Assembly (NCBI GenBank): GCA_035528375.1
Contig: DATKYS010000073.1
Span: 1 to 64,000 of the forward strand
Origin: a bacterium
GTDB lineage: Bacteria > RBG-13-66-14
Reading direction: 5' to 3'
Length of the DNA stretch: 64,000 nucleotides
Part shown: piece after piece, positions 8,180-16,956 of the stretch
How positions within the stretch are numbered: position 1 is the stretch's first letter
Layout: each line of letters begins with the position of its first letter
The notes under the pieces: model-generated
Database searches by the model: none
Seen by the model: only the letters and a program-made list of their open reading frames with translations
Told to the model about the DNA's origin: nothing
Translations under genes and position numbers: made by a program

Positions 8180-8692
8180 TCAGAAAATCCCCCGCCGACG
8201 GCGGTCCAGGCTGTGCATCAGGCGCCGGACCCTCCGCTTTGCCTCCCGGCCCCGGAGTCGGGCGATCCGCTCGATGACGTCCTTGCGGGGGCGGAAGGTC
8301 TGGAAGACCAGCGGCCTGAGCAGGATGGTCCGCCACCCGGCCACGCGCACCAGGCGGCCGCCGCGGGAGCGCCCGGCATCGGCCCCGGGTCCGCCCAGGT
8401 CGTAAACCCAGAAATGGGGCGAATCCAGCTCGTAGAGCTCCACCAGCCGCTGCCGGCGCACCAGACCGTCCCCGCCGACGTAGGACAGACGGGCCAGAGC
8501 CCGGCTGCGTTTCAGGAAGCCGAGAAGGTACACGAGGTGGGGGGAGATGGTCCCCTCTTCCCGGGTCCGGCCGGCGAGGTAGGCCGCCCGGAACCGCCGA
8601 GCCGCGGCGCGCAGCTCGCGACGCCGGTCCTGGTAGGCGAACCAGCTCCGCAACTGCTCGTCCAGGCCACCGGGGTGCGTTTCCTCGGGCAT
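8180..8692 (-). CDS. hypothetical protein, strongly basic C-terminus
   Basis: A 170-residue frame on the minus strand with normal composition. The middle contains HLVYLLGFLKRSRALARLSY and the C-terminus is very basic (RPRKDVIERIARLRGREAKR and RRLMHSLDRRRRGIF), which suggests contact with nucleic acid or membrane surfaces. I do not recognise the family. The start ATG (MPEETHPGG) lacks a clear Shine-Dalgarno, so the true start may differ. A competing frame over the same bases is Pro/Arg/Gly-rich and was judged a shadow. The gene is bounded by a good terminator and stands alone. Confidence 0.55.
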   Translation of the reverse strand: MPEETHPGGLDEQLRSWFAYQDRRRELRAAARRFRAAYLAGRTREEGTISPHLVYLLGFLKRSRALARLSYVGGDGLVRRQRLVELYELDSPHFWVYDLGGPGADAGRSRGGRLVRVAGWRTILLRPLVFQTFRPRKDVIERIARLRGREAKRRVRRLMHSLDRRRRGIF

Positions 8693-8756
8693 CGGTCACC
8701 GGGGGAGGGGTTCGGGGGGATTATACCAGTTAACCGCCGAAATGGTAAACCCGACA

Positions 8757-8785
8757 TTTACAACGCGGGGGGCAGAACCTATAAT
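8757..8785 (+). promoter_or_regulatory. sigma70-type promoter of the gamma-lyase gene
   Basis: TTTACA, 17 bases, TATAAT. The -35 box lies in a small inverted repeat (GTAAA...TTTAC), which could be an operator. The start codon is 64 bases downstream of the -10 box. Confidence 0.7.
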
Positions 8786-8848
8786 CACCCCGTTCCGGTC
8801 TCAGGCTGCGGTTTCAAACAGGGACCCGCGAGTTACGGGAGGCAACGA

Positions 8849-10027
8849 ATGGCAGACCCCCCCATGCGCCCCGGCAGGGGCACCCGATTCGTCCACGGCG
8901 GCGACGAGCACGACCCCGCCACCGGCGCCGTGAGCACCCCCATCTACCAGGTGTCCACCTTCGCCTTCAAGTCGGCCGAGCACGGCGCCGCCTGCTTCGC
9001 CGGTGAGGAGGACGGCTACATTTACAGCCGGCTGGACAACCCCACCGTCAAGGTCTTCGAGAAAAAGTTGGCCTACCTGGAGGGCGCCGACGAAGGGCTG
9101 GCCTTCGCCTCCGGCATGGCCGCCATCCACAACCTGTTATGTCACGTGGCCCACGGGGGCCACGTCGTTTCGGGGAACGCGGTGTACGGCGGCACCTTCG
9201 CCCTCTTCGAGCACCTGTTGCCGAAGCTTGGCATCGAGGTTAGCTTCGTTGACACCACCGATACGGGGAACATCGAGCGGGCGATGCGTCCGGACACGCG
9301 GCTGGTCTTCGTCGAGACGCCGGCCAACCCCACCCTGGCCGTCACCGACATCGCCGCCGTGGCGGAGCTGGCCCACTCCCGGGACGTCCTCCTCGTGGTG
9401 GACAACACCTTCTCCACCCCGTACCTCCAGCGGCCGCTGGAGTACGGCGCCGACATCGCGCTCCACAGCTGCACCAAATACGTCGGGGGCCACGGGGACG
9501 CGGTGGCCGGGGCGTACTGCGGACCCCGGGAATTCATGGACGAGTCGCGGGACTGGCGCACCGACATCGGCGGGGTCATCGCCCCCTTCCAGTCCTGGCT
9601 CCTTCTGCGCGGGCTGAAGACGCTTCATCTGCGCGTCGAGCGGTCCCAGGCCAATGCCATCGCGCTGGCCCGCTTCCTCGACGGCCACCCCAAGGTGGAG
9701 CGGGTGCGCTACCCCGGCCTGGAATCGCACCCGCAGTACGAGGTCGGCAAAAAGCAGATGCTCGGCCCGGGGGGGATACTGAGCTTCGACGTGGCCGGCG
9801 GCGTGGAGGCGGGCGCCAGGCTCATCAACTCCGTAAAACTGATGACCGTCGCCGTCTCACTGGGCGACTGCGCCACGCTCATCGAGCACCCGGCGAGCAT
9901 GACGCACTCCACCATGAGCCCCGAGGAGCAGGCCCGGTACGGCATCACGCCGGGGCTGGTCCGCATCGCCGCGGGGTTGGAAGACGCCGACGACCTGCTC
10001 GCGGACCTGGAGCAGGCCCTGGCTTGA
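8849..10027 (+). CDS. trans-sulfuration family PLP enzyme (methionine gamma-lyase / cystathionine gamma-lyase type)
   Basis: Cytosolic PLP enzyme of the Cys/Met metabolism family, 392 residues. The PLP lysine is K210 in HSCTKYVGGHGD; D185 in VVDNTFSTPY holds the pyridine nitrogen; Y113 is in AVYGGTF. The C-terminal segment SLGDCATLIEHPASMTHSTM is typical of family members that cleave C-S bonds. Methionine gamma-lyases of Pseudomonas and protozoa carry Cys in the segment that reads YGGTF here, so cystathionine gamma-lyase or O-acetylhomoserine activity cannot be excluded. The ATG at MADPPMRPGR has GGGAGG seven bases upstream; the longer open frame before it is not coding. It stands alone behind its own promoter. 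Confidence 0.9.
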   Translation: MADPPMRPGRGTRFVHGGDEHDPATGAVSTPIYQVSTFAFKSAEHGAACFAGEEDGYIYSRLDNPTVKVFEKKLAYLEGADEGLAFASGMAAIHNLLCHVAHGGHVVSGNAVYGGTFALFEHLLPKLGIEVSFVDTTDTGNIERAMRPDTRLVFVETPANPTLAVTDIAAVAELAHSRDVLLVVDNTFSTPYLQRPLEYGADIALHSCTKYVGGHGDAVAGAYCGPREFMDESRDWRTDIGGVIAPFQSWLLLRGLKTLHLRVERSQANAIALARFLDGHPKVERVRYPGLESHPQYEVGKKQMLGPGGILSFDVAGGVEAGARLINSVKLMTVAVSLGDCATLIEHPASMTHSTMSPEEQARYGITPGLVRIAAGLEDADDLLADLEQALA

Positions 10028-10153
10028 CGCCCGCGTCTGGACTGGACCCCGGCCGTTTGCTATAATGCGCCCTCGCCGCGGGTGGGCGGTCGGGGTGTGC
10101 GGGTGAAAAATGGCTCGATTTGGAAGCCGCCCATCACCCCCAACTGCGATGAT

Positions 10154-10214
10154 GTAGGGGCGACCCGTAGGACGAGTCCTCTGCGGTCGCCCGCGGGCGG
10201 GGCCCCGCCCCTAC
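10154..10214. repeat. family-C composite palindrome
   Basis: GTAGGGG...CCCCTAC unit with inner hairpins GGACGAGTCC and GGGCGGGGCCCCGCCC, downstream of the gamma-lyase stop. Confidence 0.7.
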
Positions 10215-10233
10215 AGCTAAGAAAACTGTAAAA

Positions 10234-10503
10234 GTAAACCGGCGTCGCTCGCGGCTATAAACGCTCGAATAACCAAAGACTCCCGTCGCGGGACAGTGTC
10301 AAGCTTCAAGCTCAATTAAAACCTGTGTACGTAGATCGGCGTCGCTCGCGGCGCTGACATTTCGAACGACAAAAAGCTCCCGTCGCGGCTAAGTGTGGAG
10401 CTTCAAGCTCTGAAACCTAATAAGTAAACCGGCGTCGCTCGCGGCGCTGACATTTCGAACGACAAAAAGCTCCCGTCGCGGGACAGTGTCAAGCTTCAAG
10501 CTT
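10234..10503. repeat. three tandem copies of ~90-bp repeat family A
   Basis: Copies start near 10234, 10331 and 10424. Each reads GGCGTCGCTCGCGG, a variable middle, then CTCCCGTCGCGG, then CAAGCTTCAAGCT or GGAGCTTCAAGCTC. Copies two and three share the block CGCTGACATTTCGAACGAC. A fourth, inverted copy lies at about 38036-38116. The array ends one base before tRNA-Pro. No gene is seen between 10028 and 10504. Confidence 0.85.
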
Positions 10504-10504
10504 G

Positions 10505-10581
<77 letters not shown>

Positions 10582-10736
10582 GGGGGGCCTAGAAGGCCCC
10601 CGCTTTGCAGGAAAGCGGAGGAGCGGGACCGATGGACGTTGACCGCGCCGCCGTTTAATCATAAAATTCCGCCGAAAGGGAAGCTTTTTAAAAATCCCCG
10701 GGAATGCGGGGGGACTCTTTCGAAAGAGGAAGGGAT

Positions 10737-11546
10737 ATGTTCTGTCCGAATTGCGGTGCCGAGATTGCCGAGGGCGCGAACTTCTGTCCCCAATGCGGTC
10801 AACAGGTGGTCCAGGCGCCGACCCCGGCGGATTCCACCGGGCAAGCGCAGCCGACGGCCACGGCGCCCGAACGGTCCGCCGCACAACCGCCACGGACGGA
10901 GGCCGAACCCGCCCCGGCGATCTCGCGGCTGGACGAGGGCGGATGGGCCCGAATCGTGTTTTCACTCGGGTTGCTCGGGTTGCTCTTCATCGCCTTCACA
11001 AACTTCGGCGGACCGGTACAGGCTTTCCTCTCATCGCTGGCGACGCGCGTTTACGGGTACGGAGCGGCGAAGCCCGTACTCGGCATCCTCTTCGGAGGAG
11101 GTATGGTCGCCCTTGGGTTCATCTTCAAGGAGCAGTTGAAGGGCCTCTTGAACGACCTGGAGGTGATGTTGGTAGGCGGCGGGATAGCCCTTGCCGGGAT
11201 ACTGATGCTCATCACCGGCGGCATGGGCGGCTTGGGCTGGTTCATCTTTCAGGTCCTGATCGGGGCCGTTCTCGGCGGCGTCGGGTTCGTGCTGTTGAAG
11301 ATTTCGACGATTTTCACCGATAACAAGCTCGAAGCGATCTCCTCCAAGGTCGTCCCCTTCGCCCTGTTAGTGTTCGCGGCGTTCACGATCGTCTCGGGTG
11401 TCGGAACCCTGCTGAGCCTGGGCTTCCTGGCGTACGACCTGCCCCAGGTGTTCCTCATCATCTCCAGCATCACCGGCCTGTTGGGTGTGCTGGGCTTCGC
11501 CGGCGCCACCGTCCTGCGCCTGCTGGGCATCGAGCCGGGGCGCTGA
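10737..11546 (+). CDS. zinc-ribbon multi-pass membrane protein
   Basis: A 269-residue protein. Residues 3-20 hold a four-cysteine zinc ribbon (CPNCGAEIAEGANFCPQCG). A Pro/Ala/Thr-rich linker follows to about residue 65, and the rest is at least six hydrophobic helices with Gly-rich turns (for example GILFGGGMVALGFIF and GGGIALAGILMLITGGMGG). The layout is common among uncharacterised zinc_ribbon_2 membrane proteins; no catalytic motif was seen. The ATG used has AGAGGAAGGG just upstream; the upstream in-frame ATG lacks one. It sits alone between tRNA-Pro and a strong terminator. Confidence 0.82.
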   Translation: MFCPNCGAEIAEGANFCPQCGQQVVQAPTPADSTGQAQPTATAPERSAAQPPRTEAEPAPAISRLDEGGWARIVFSLGLLGLLFIAFTNFGGPVQAFLSSLATRVYGYGAAKPVLGILFGGGMVALGFIFKEQLKGLLNDLEVMLVGGGIALAGILMLITGGMGGLGWFIFQVLIGAVLGGVGFVLLKISTIFTDNKLEAISSKVVPFALLVFAAFTIVSGVGTLLSLGFLAYDLPQVFLIISSITGLLGVLGFAGATVLRLLGIEPGR

Positions 11547-11564
11547 GCCGCCGCGGTAAAACGA

Positions 11565-11590
11565 AGGGAGCCCCTCGGCTCTCTTTTTTT
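11565..11590 (+). terminator. intrinsic terminator of the zinc-ribbon gene
   Basis: AGGGAGCC, CCTC loop, GGCTCTCT, then a run of T, 18 bases after the stop. Confidence 0.85.
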
Positions 11591-11743
11591 AAATCAACGT
11601 TCGCGGTCGAGCGCGATTAGTATTTAACGACGGCCCGGGGCGGCGTTCCGGAGGACGGTCGGGGGGAAGCGGGAGCGCCGTCCCGCCCCACCCCGGAATG
11701 TTTCACGAGGGGTGAACCCCCCTTTTCTTAAATCGCAGGGGCT

Positions 11744-11768
11744 AAAAAAAATCCCGCTCGAGGCGGGA
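11744..11768 (-). terminator. intrinsic terminator of the HAD phosphatase gene
   Basis: On the minus strand TCCCGC-CTCGA-GCGGGA is followed by eight T. Between this and the preceding plus-strand terminator (11591-11743) I see no gene. Confidence 0.85.
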
Positions 11769-11789
11769 GCGGGGACGCCCGTTCTCCGC

Positions 11790-12452
11790 TCACCCCTCGT
11801 CTTCGTCCCGGGGGTTGCGCCGCCGGCCGAGGCGGAGGCGGAGGTTCCGCAGGTCGCAGATGACGAGGTCGGCCGCCGATAGGTCCTGGTGGAGGGTCAA
11901 ATCATGGGGCAGGGCGATGACCATCATCCCGGCCCTCTTGGCCGCCAGGACGCCGGGGCGGGAATCCTCGAAGACCAGGCAGCCAGCCGGAGGCACCCCG
12001 AGCATCTCGGACGCCCGCAGGTATATTTCCGGGTCGGGCTTGTTGTTGGACACGTCGGCCGACGTGAGGACGACCGTAAAGTAGGGACGGAGCCCGAAGC
12101 GGTCCAGCACGGCGTTCACCGAGTCGGGATGGGCGCTGGAGGCCAGGGCCACCGGCATCTCCCGGCTCAGTCGGCGGACCAGCCCCTCGATGCCGGGGCG
12201 CAGTTTCATCTTCTCGCGGATGAGTCGGAGGTAGAGTTCGTTCTTCGCCTGCCGGATATCTTCGACGGGGGTTTCGATGCCGTACCTTCTGAGGTGCTCC
12301 GGCAGCCTCCCCTGACCGATCCAGTTCTCGATGAAATCCTCGCGGGTGAGGGTATGACCGTAGCCGGCCAGAATCTCGGTGTAGGCCTCGAACTGGAGCG
12401 GTTCGGAGTCCACCAGGACGCCGTCCAGGTCGAAGATGACGGCCTCGATCAT
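11790..12452 (-). CDS. HAD-family phosphatase, beta-phosphoglucomutase-like
   Basis: Cytosolic HAD hydrolase of 220 residues. Motif I is FDLDGVLVDSEP near the N-terminus (nucleophile and acid/base Asp); motif II is ALASSAH; motif III and IV are the Lys of NNKPDPEIYL and VFEDSRPGV. A four-helix cap lies between motifs I and II, as in beta-phosphoglucomutase and phosphoglycolate phosphatase relatives. The substrate cannot be told from sequence. The start MIEAVIFDLDG is the natural family start; the 23 codons before it read as non-coding. Monocistronic, closed by its own terminator. Confidence 0.88.
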   Translation of the reverse strand: MIEAVIFDLDGVLVDSEPLQFEAYTEILAGYGHTLTREDFIENWIGQGRLPEHLRRYGIETPVEDIRQAKNELYLRLIREKMKLRPGIEGLVRRLSREMPVALASSAHPDSVNAVLDRFGLRPYFTVVLTSADVSNNKPDPEIYLRASEMLGVPPAGCLVFEDSRPGVLAAKRAGMMVIALPHDLTLHQDLSAADLVICDLRNLRLRLGRRRNPRDEDEG

Positions 12453-12584
12453 TTTATCCGTATCCCCCCCTACCGCGGTGTGCTCGCCCCTCCCGGTCGC
12501 GTCGCGGAGATGATGGGCCAACTGCCTTAATTAGGAAAGCATTATATCAGAAAACGCATCCCCCCGGAAAAAGTCGGCGCCGCC

Positions 12585-12682
12585 GAGAAGCGAAGCGAGT
12601 TACGCCCCGGTAAAACGCCTTAAAAAAAAGGGCTCCCACGGGGAGCCCCCTCGAAACGAAGCTGAGCGAAGTAATGCCCCGG
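12585..12682. repeat. two family-B elements flanking a terminator
   Basis: GAGAAGCGAAGCGAGTTACG followed by CCCCGGTAAAA at 12585-12615 and a second copy around GAGCGAAGTAATGCCCCGG at 12653-12682. They lie on either side of the terminator of the TPR gene at 12696-14204. No gene is seen between 12453 and 12695. Confidence 0.7.
12622..12648 (-). terminator. intrinsic terminator of the exported TPR gene
   Basis: On the minus strand GGGCTCC and GGAGCCC pair across CCGTG and are followed by eight T, 48 bases after the stop codon. Confidence 0.88.
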
Positions 12683-12695
12683 CGACTCCGGACCG

Positions 12696-14204
12696 TCAGT
12701 TCACTTCCATGGAATAATCCACGAAGCGGTCCCAGTACCTGTTGGTCTCGTCGGCCCAGCTGAAGTAGGCGTCCACGAAAACCTTGAGCGCCGCGTAGTC
12801 CTTCAGGCCGTCGGCCAGGATGGCGCCGTTTATCACGGACACCTGGCTGCGGGGGTTGATCTGAACCGACCGGAGAAAATACTGGAGGGCCTTGGCGTTG
12901 TCCACCTCCCACATGGAGAGCGCCACCTTCTGGTACGCCCGGTCGGATAGGTCGGTGATCGTCAGGATGTGGTTCCAGGTCTCGAGGGCCCGGTCGGTGT
13001 ACGCCTCGGAGAGCGCCGTGAAGTTGCCGACCTCCGTGGGGTCCACCGACCCCTCGGCCCGCCTGGTGTATAGGGTGGAGAGCCGCTCGTTGGTCTCGGC
13101 TACGCTCACCCAGCCGGAGACGAAGCCCGGGTCCACCTCCACGGATTTATTGTAGTACTCCAGGGCCTTGTCGAAGTACTCCTCGACGAGGGCGGGGTCG
13201 GTGGAGTACTTGATGTAATCCTCGGCGCCCAGGGTCCAGCCCTCGGGGGCCTTGTCCGGGTCGTTCAGGTACTCGATGTTCTGGTCTATCTGGCTGGCGG
13301 CGAAGAAGTAGGCGTTGCCGCGGCGGAGCCAGCCGAGCTGCACGCCGGGTTTGAGGGCGGTCGCCTTGTCCAGGAGATCGAAGGCCTCCTCGAAGTTCTT
13401 CTCGAAGTACAGGACCTTGGCGTATTCGACCAGGGTGATGTAGAAGTTGGGGTCAACGGACATCGCCTCGTCGAAGAAGGAGATCATCTTGCCCGAGTGC
13501 CCGGCGGAGATGGCCCTTCCGAGCCACTGGAAGGCATCCAGGTTGTTGGTTATGGGCTCGGCCCAGTAGCTCTCGGTACCCGGACGCTCGTAGAGGGCGA
13601 ACTCATCCATGATGTCGTGGGAGAGATCGCGGCACAGGGTGGGCAGCTCCTCGTAGAGACCGGTGCGCTCGAAGACGGCCACCTCTGCGAAGGGCTCGTC
13701 GGCGTTGAGCACCCGGAGCTTGACGGAAACCTCCTCCACCGATGGCTTGTCGAAGGAACCCACTATCATGTAGTCGGCGTTGAAGGCCCGGTTGAGGTCC
13801 TTGGCGTAGTTGGGGTCGAGGGAGACAAGGTCGAGCTTGGCCTCGCCCTGGGCGCTGTCCGGGTCTAGGCTGTAGCGGATCATGTAGAGGTCCTGGAAGT
13901 TCTTCAAGAGCTCGCTCCGCTCCACCATCCAGATGTTGGAGCACTGCATCAGGTCGTAGTTGATGGCGATGGCGATGCCGGCGCCGATCCACTTGACCAG
14001 CCGCTTGGCGGGGATGCCGTCCGGCCCCGTGTATTCCTCGTAGTTGGAGTGGTAGGCCATGTCGAGGTCGAAGACGAGCCACTTGGTCATCCGGGGGGCG
14101 GCGGCGTCGGTCCCGACGGATATGGCCAGCGGGCCTTCGGTTTCCTGGGCGGATACGGCGATCGTCAGGAGCGCGACCGCGAGGATTACGATCCACTTCC
14201 CCAT
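12696..14204 (-). CDS. exported TPR protein of unknown function
   Basis: A 502-residue protein with signal peptide MGKWIVILAVALLTIAVSA. Residues ~20-220 form a domain resembling the periplasmic CsgG/TolB-N type fold (LVKWIGAGIAIAINYDLMQ, then NADYMIVGSFD), in which a short alpha/beta unit builds regulators or assembly factors; that is only a resemblance. From about residue 230 TPR-like helical pairs follow (FDEAMSVDPNFYITLVEYAK, FDLLDKATALKPGVQLGWLR, ALEYYNKSVEVDPGFVSGWV, ALQYFLRSVQINPRSQVSV). The start has an ideal GAGGAGG seven bases upstream. It lies downstream of another exported repeat protein and rimM on the same strand. Likely an envelope scaffold; partner unknown. Confidence 0.8.
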   Translation of the reverse strand: MGKWIVILAVALLTIAVSAQETEGPLAISVGTDAAAPRMTKWLVFDLDMAYHSNYEEYTGPDGIPAKRLVKWIGAGIAIAINYDLMQCSNIWMVERSELLKNFQDLYMIRYSLDPDSAQGEAKLDLVSLDPNYAKDLNRAFNADYMIVGSFDKPSVEEVSVKLRVLNADEPFAEVAVFERTGLYEELPTLCRDLSHDIMDEFALYERPGTESYWAEPITNNLDAFQWLGRAISAGHSGKMISFFDEAMSVDPNFYITLVEYAKVLYFEKNFEEAFDLLDKATALKPGVQLGWLRRGNAYFFAASQIDQNIEYLNDPDKAPEGWTLGAEDYIKYSTDPALVEEYFDKALEYYNKSVEVDPGFVSGWVSVAETNERLSTLYTRRAEGSVDPTEVGNFTALSEAYTDRALETWNHILTITDLSDRAYQKVALSMWEVDNAKALQYFLRSVQINPRSQVSVINGAILADGLKDYAALKVFVDAYFSWADETNRYWDRFVDYSMEVN

Positions 14205-14271
14205 CAGAACCTCCTCGAAACCGTTCCGGGCTAGGGAGTCGTGCCGGACGGTCGAAAGCATTATTCCGGGC

Positions 14272-14293
14272 GCGTCACCCCCGGGGATGACGC
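14272..14293. promoter_or_regulatory. inverted repeat upstream of the exported TPR gene
   Basis: GCGTCA and TGACGC enclose a self-complementary CCCC/GGGG centre, 68 bases before the start codon. No T run follows in either direction, so an operator is more likely than a terminator. Confidence 0.4.
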
Positions 14294-14412
14294 CCTCCCC
14301 GTCGTCGGGTCACTAACGGCTGCGGGGGCCGCAACGGGAAATTTTCCCCCGACCGTTGGTAAAATACGTCGTTCGGCCGGCTCGGGTTCCCCCGATCCGC
14401 GCCGCCGCGAGG

Positions 14413-14435
14413 GTGAAGGAAGGGAATTCCTTCAC
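14413..14435 (-). terminator. 9-bp hairpin overlapping the stop codon
   Basis: GTGAAGGAA and TTCCTTCAC pair perfectly across a 5-base loop, and the stop codon of the 14432-16300 gene lies in one arm. There is no T run, so it may act as a 3'-end stabiliser or weak terminator. Confidence 0.4.
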
Positions 14436-16300
14436 TTCTTTGGGGTTAGGTCTTTCCCAAAGCGAGCTTGGTGTATCTTATCGGCCCGGACGGGCGTTGT
14501 CAAGGGCGCGCCGGGCAAGGGGGAGACGCCGGCCAGCTCCGCCACGAGGGCGTCTATGCGCTCCACGGTGTCCGTGTCCCCGATCTCCAGGGCGTCCCCG
14601 CGGGCGATGGACCAGACCTTCCGGGCGTTCTCGCGGCTCGTCTCGGCACCCGTGGGGTCGTCGGCGTAGGCCGCCCGGAAGTAGTCGGCGTAAACCCGTC
14701 CTGAGAGGACGCGGACCTCGATCCGCTGGATGTCGTCGGCGATGTTGTAGGCCTCGGCCATGGCCACCACGGCCCGGTTGCGCACGTGCATGAGGTGCTC
14801 GTAGTCCACGGGGTTTTTGGTGTAGAGGCTGAAGGCGTCGGCGGCGGCCAGGAGGAGGGGGAGCCGCTCCGGGCTCGTCATCCGGTGCCCCAGCTCCACC
14901 GCCCGCCAGAGGTAGTCCGCGTTGGACAGCTCGCGACCGAGGTCGCAGAGCACAATCCCGAAGGCCAGGAGGTGGTCCTCCCCGAGCCCCATGTTCAGAA
15001 GGTCTATGGCGTCCCAGACCGCCTCCTCGAGCTCGCCCTTCTGTTTGGCCAGGTTCATCCGGGCCTGGAGGTAGGTCACGAAACGGTCGGAGTTGAGGCC
15101 CGCCCTCCAGGCCAGCTCGTACGCGCGCACGGCGGGCTCGAGCCGATCCGTCCTCTCCAGGGCGGTGCCCACGGCGCCGGCCATGGCCGCCACCCGCGAT
15201 GGGTTGGCCCCGGCCTCCCGGGCCTGCTCCAAGAGCTCCAGACCGAGCTCCACGTCCACCATACGGATGAAGGCCGTCTCGGCGGCGGCGAGGAGGTTGG
15301 GACCGGTTTCGCCGGAGGCGAGGAGCTCGTTGATCCGCCGGCGACCCTCCCGGCTCTCCTCCTCGGAGACGGGCGACCCGCGGTAAACGGCCTCGGCAAT
15401 TTCGCCGCTCTGGATGAGCTGAAGGGCCTCGAGCTGGGCCTCGGCGTAGGGCCTGATCGGCCCCTCGGGGTGGGCGATTTCCAGGGCGCGGTCGTACCAG
15501 GCGCTCGCGTCGGAGTAGCGCCCCCGGATGCGTTCCAGATCGGCCAGCTTCACCGCCGCGTAGGCCCGGCTGATGACACCCTCGCCGCCGTAATCGGGCA
15601 GGGCGTCGCTCTCATAGGCCTCCAGCCAGAGGTCCTTCGCCGGCTCGTAGAGGCCGTAGGGAACAAGAACCTCGGCCAGGTCCGCCACCGCCCTCTCCCG
15701 GGGGGTGACCGGGTCGCCGAAGGGGAAGTTCCCGGAAACGGCGTCGTAGGCGTCGCGGTATTCGTAAACCAGGTCGGGGACGGGGGGGTCTTCGTGGGAC
15801 AGCACCAGGGACAGAGCGGCGTCGTGGTAATCCACCAGACCGTTCCAGGCCGCCTGGAACCTCTCCTGGGGGTAGGGGCTCTCCTCGGCGACCTCGATGA
15901 AGACCGCGGCGGCCTCCGCGGTGCGCCCCAGCATGTGCAGACAGAAGGCCTCGGCCAGGCCGAGCTGGAGGTCGGGCGGGACGGCCGTCTCGGCGGTGAA
16001 GCGTTCCAGGGCGGCGGAGTGGTTCCCGGCGGCGGCCAGGCAGAAGGCCAGGGCGAAGCGCTGGCGCAGGGTGGGGAAACCGTGGTCGAGGATGGCCTGG
16101 AGCTGCGCGGCGGCGTCGGCGAACCGGGAGGCCCGCAGCGCCGATACCAGGGCCTCGTACTCCGACGGGGTGCCCAGGGAGGCGTCGGCGTAGATGAGCT
16201 GGCGGGCCTTCTCGGCGTAGAAATCGGTGGCCGGGTCGGCGAGACCGCTCGCCACCAGCGCGCAGAGGACCAGAAACACCGAACGGCACCGACCGATCAC
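14432..16300 (-). CDS. exported TPR/alpha-helical repeat protein
   Basis: A 622-residue protein beginning at GTG with signal peptide VFLVLCALVASGLADP. The remainder is a chain of helical repeats of TPR type (for example FADAAAQLQAILDHGFPTLR, AALERFTAETAVPPDLQLGL, LEPAVRAYELAWRAGLNSD). No enzymatic motif was seen. The GTG overlaps the rimM stop as GTGA, with GGAGGAGGAAGAGG upstream inside rimM, so it is translated by coupling to rimM. A much longer open frame upstream lies over rimM and is not real. The role is probably structural or in complex assembly in the periplasm; its dependence on rimM translation is unusual. Confidence 0.82.
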   Translation of the reverse strand: MIGRCRSVFLVLCALVASGLADPATDFYAEKARQLIYADASLGTPSEYEALVSALRASRFADAAAQLQAILDHGFPTLRQRFALAFCLAAAGNHSAALERFTAETAVPPDLQLGLAEAFCLHMLGRTAEAAAVFIEVAEESPYPQERFQAAWNGLVDYHDAALSLVLSHEDPPVPDLVYEYRDAYDAVSGNFPFGDPVTPRERAVADLAEVLVPYGLYEPAKDLWLEAYESDALPDYGGEGVISRAYAAVKLADLERIRGRYSDASAWYDRALEIAHPEGPIRPYAEAQLEALQLIQSGEIAEAVYRGSPVSEEESREGRRRINELLASGETGPNLLAAAETAFIRMVDVELGLELLEQAREAGANPSRVAAMAGAVGTALERTDRLEPAVRAYELAWRAGLNSDRFVTYLQARMNLAKQKGELEEAVWDAIDLLNMGLGEDHLLAFGIVLCDLGRELSNADYLWRAVELGHRMTSPERLPLLLAAADAFSLYTKNPVDYEHLMHVRNRAVVAMAEAYNIADDIQRIEVRVLSGRVYADYFRAAYADDPTGAETSRENARKVWSIARGDALEIGDTDTVERIDALVAELAGVSPLPGAPLTTPVRADKIHQARFGKDLTPKK

Positions 16301-16836
16301 GGAACCTCTTCCTCCTCCATGCGCCGGATGACGACCCTCCCTCCGTCGGGGTCCACCGCGAGGACGACCGCACGGACGAAGGGAACCAGGAGCTCCCCGC
16401 CCCCCGGCGTCTCGATGACCAGCACGTCGGCGGCTCCCCCCGCGCCGGGCTCGACGCCCACGATCCGCCCCGCCTCCCCCCCGTCGGCGTAACGCGCGGC
16501 GAGACCCACCAACCGGTATACGTACCAGACGCCCGCGCCGTTCTCCCCGGGGGACCCGTGGACCGGGAGCTCGTCGGGGGAAACGTACACCGAGCGGCCG
16601 GCGAAGACCCCGGCCCCCTCGGGGGTCTCGACACCGGCGAGGCGCAGGTACAGCCTGCCGGAGCCGTCGGTCCTCCAGGATTCCACGGTGAAGGGCTCGC
16701 CACCCAAAAGGACGCGGGTGATTTTTTCGTGAAAGGGCAGGCCGCCGGAATTTTCCGGCCGGAACGCCAGCTCGCCCCGCAGGCCCCACGGACGGCCCAG
16801 GCGACCGAGCAGGATCAGTTCGTCTTCCGGCTCCAA
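16297..16836 (-). CDS. rimM: 16S rRNA processing factor RimM
   Basis: Assembly factor for the 30S head that binds ribosomal protein S19. The product has 179 residues from TTG (LEPEDELILLGRLGRPWGL), the usual family length. The N-terminal half carries LGRLGRPWGLRGELAFRP, the RimM barrel signature; the C-terminal PRC barrel runs from about GVWYVYRLVGLAARYADGGE to the end with DVLVIETPGGGELLVPFV. The TTG start is inferred: it is preceded by GGGGTGGAAGC and matches the family start. It follows rpsP, the classical partner, but trmD and rplS are missing and exported TPR genes take their place. Confidence 0.9.
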   Translation of the reverse strand: MEPEDELILLGRLGRPWGLRGELAFRPENSGGLPFHEKITRVLLGGEPFTVESWRTDGSGRLYLRLAGVETPEGAGVFAGRSVYVSPDELPVHGSPGENGAGVWYVYRLVGLAARYADGGEAGRIVGVEPGAGGAADVLVIETPGGGELLVPFVRAVVLAVDPDGGRVVIRRMEEEEVP

Positions 16837-16956
16837 GCTTCCACCCCGGTGGATATTAAAATAAACGGGGCCTGTTGTGGGCCCCGGAAATCGTCCGATA
16901 AGAGTCCGCGCGGCGACACGGTTGACGGGACGCGCGGTCGGTGTCGGGCGGCGGGT

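Noticed and set aside
8109-8699. 196-codon open frame over the hypothetical gene at 8180-8692
   Set aside because: Pro/Arg/Gly-rich composition typical of an antisense or shifted reading in GC-rich DNA; the overlapping frame has a normal composition and a terminator just after its stop.
10234-10503. CRISPR-like tandem repeats
   Set aside because: Units are ~90 bp with no short constant repeats or unique spacers, and no cas genes are present.
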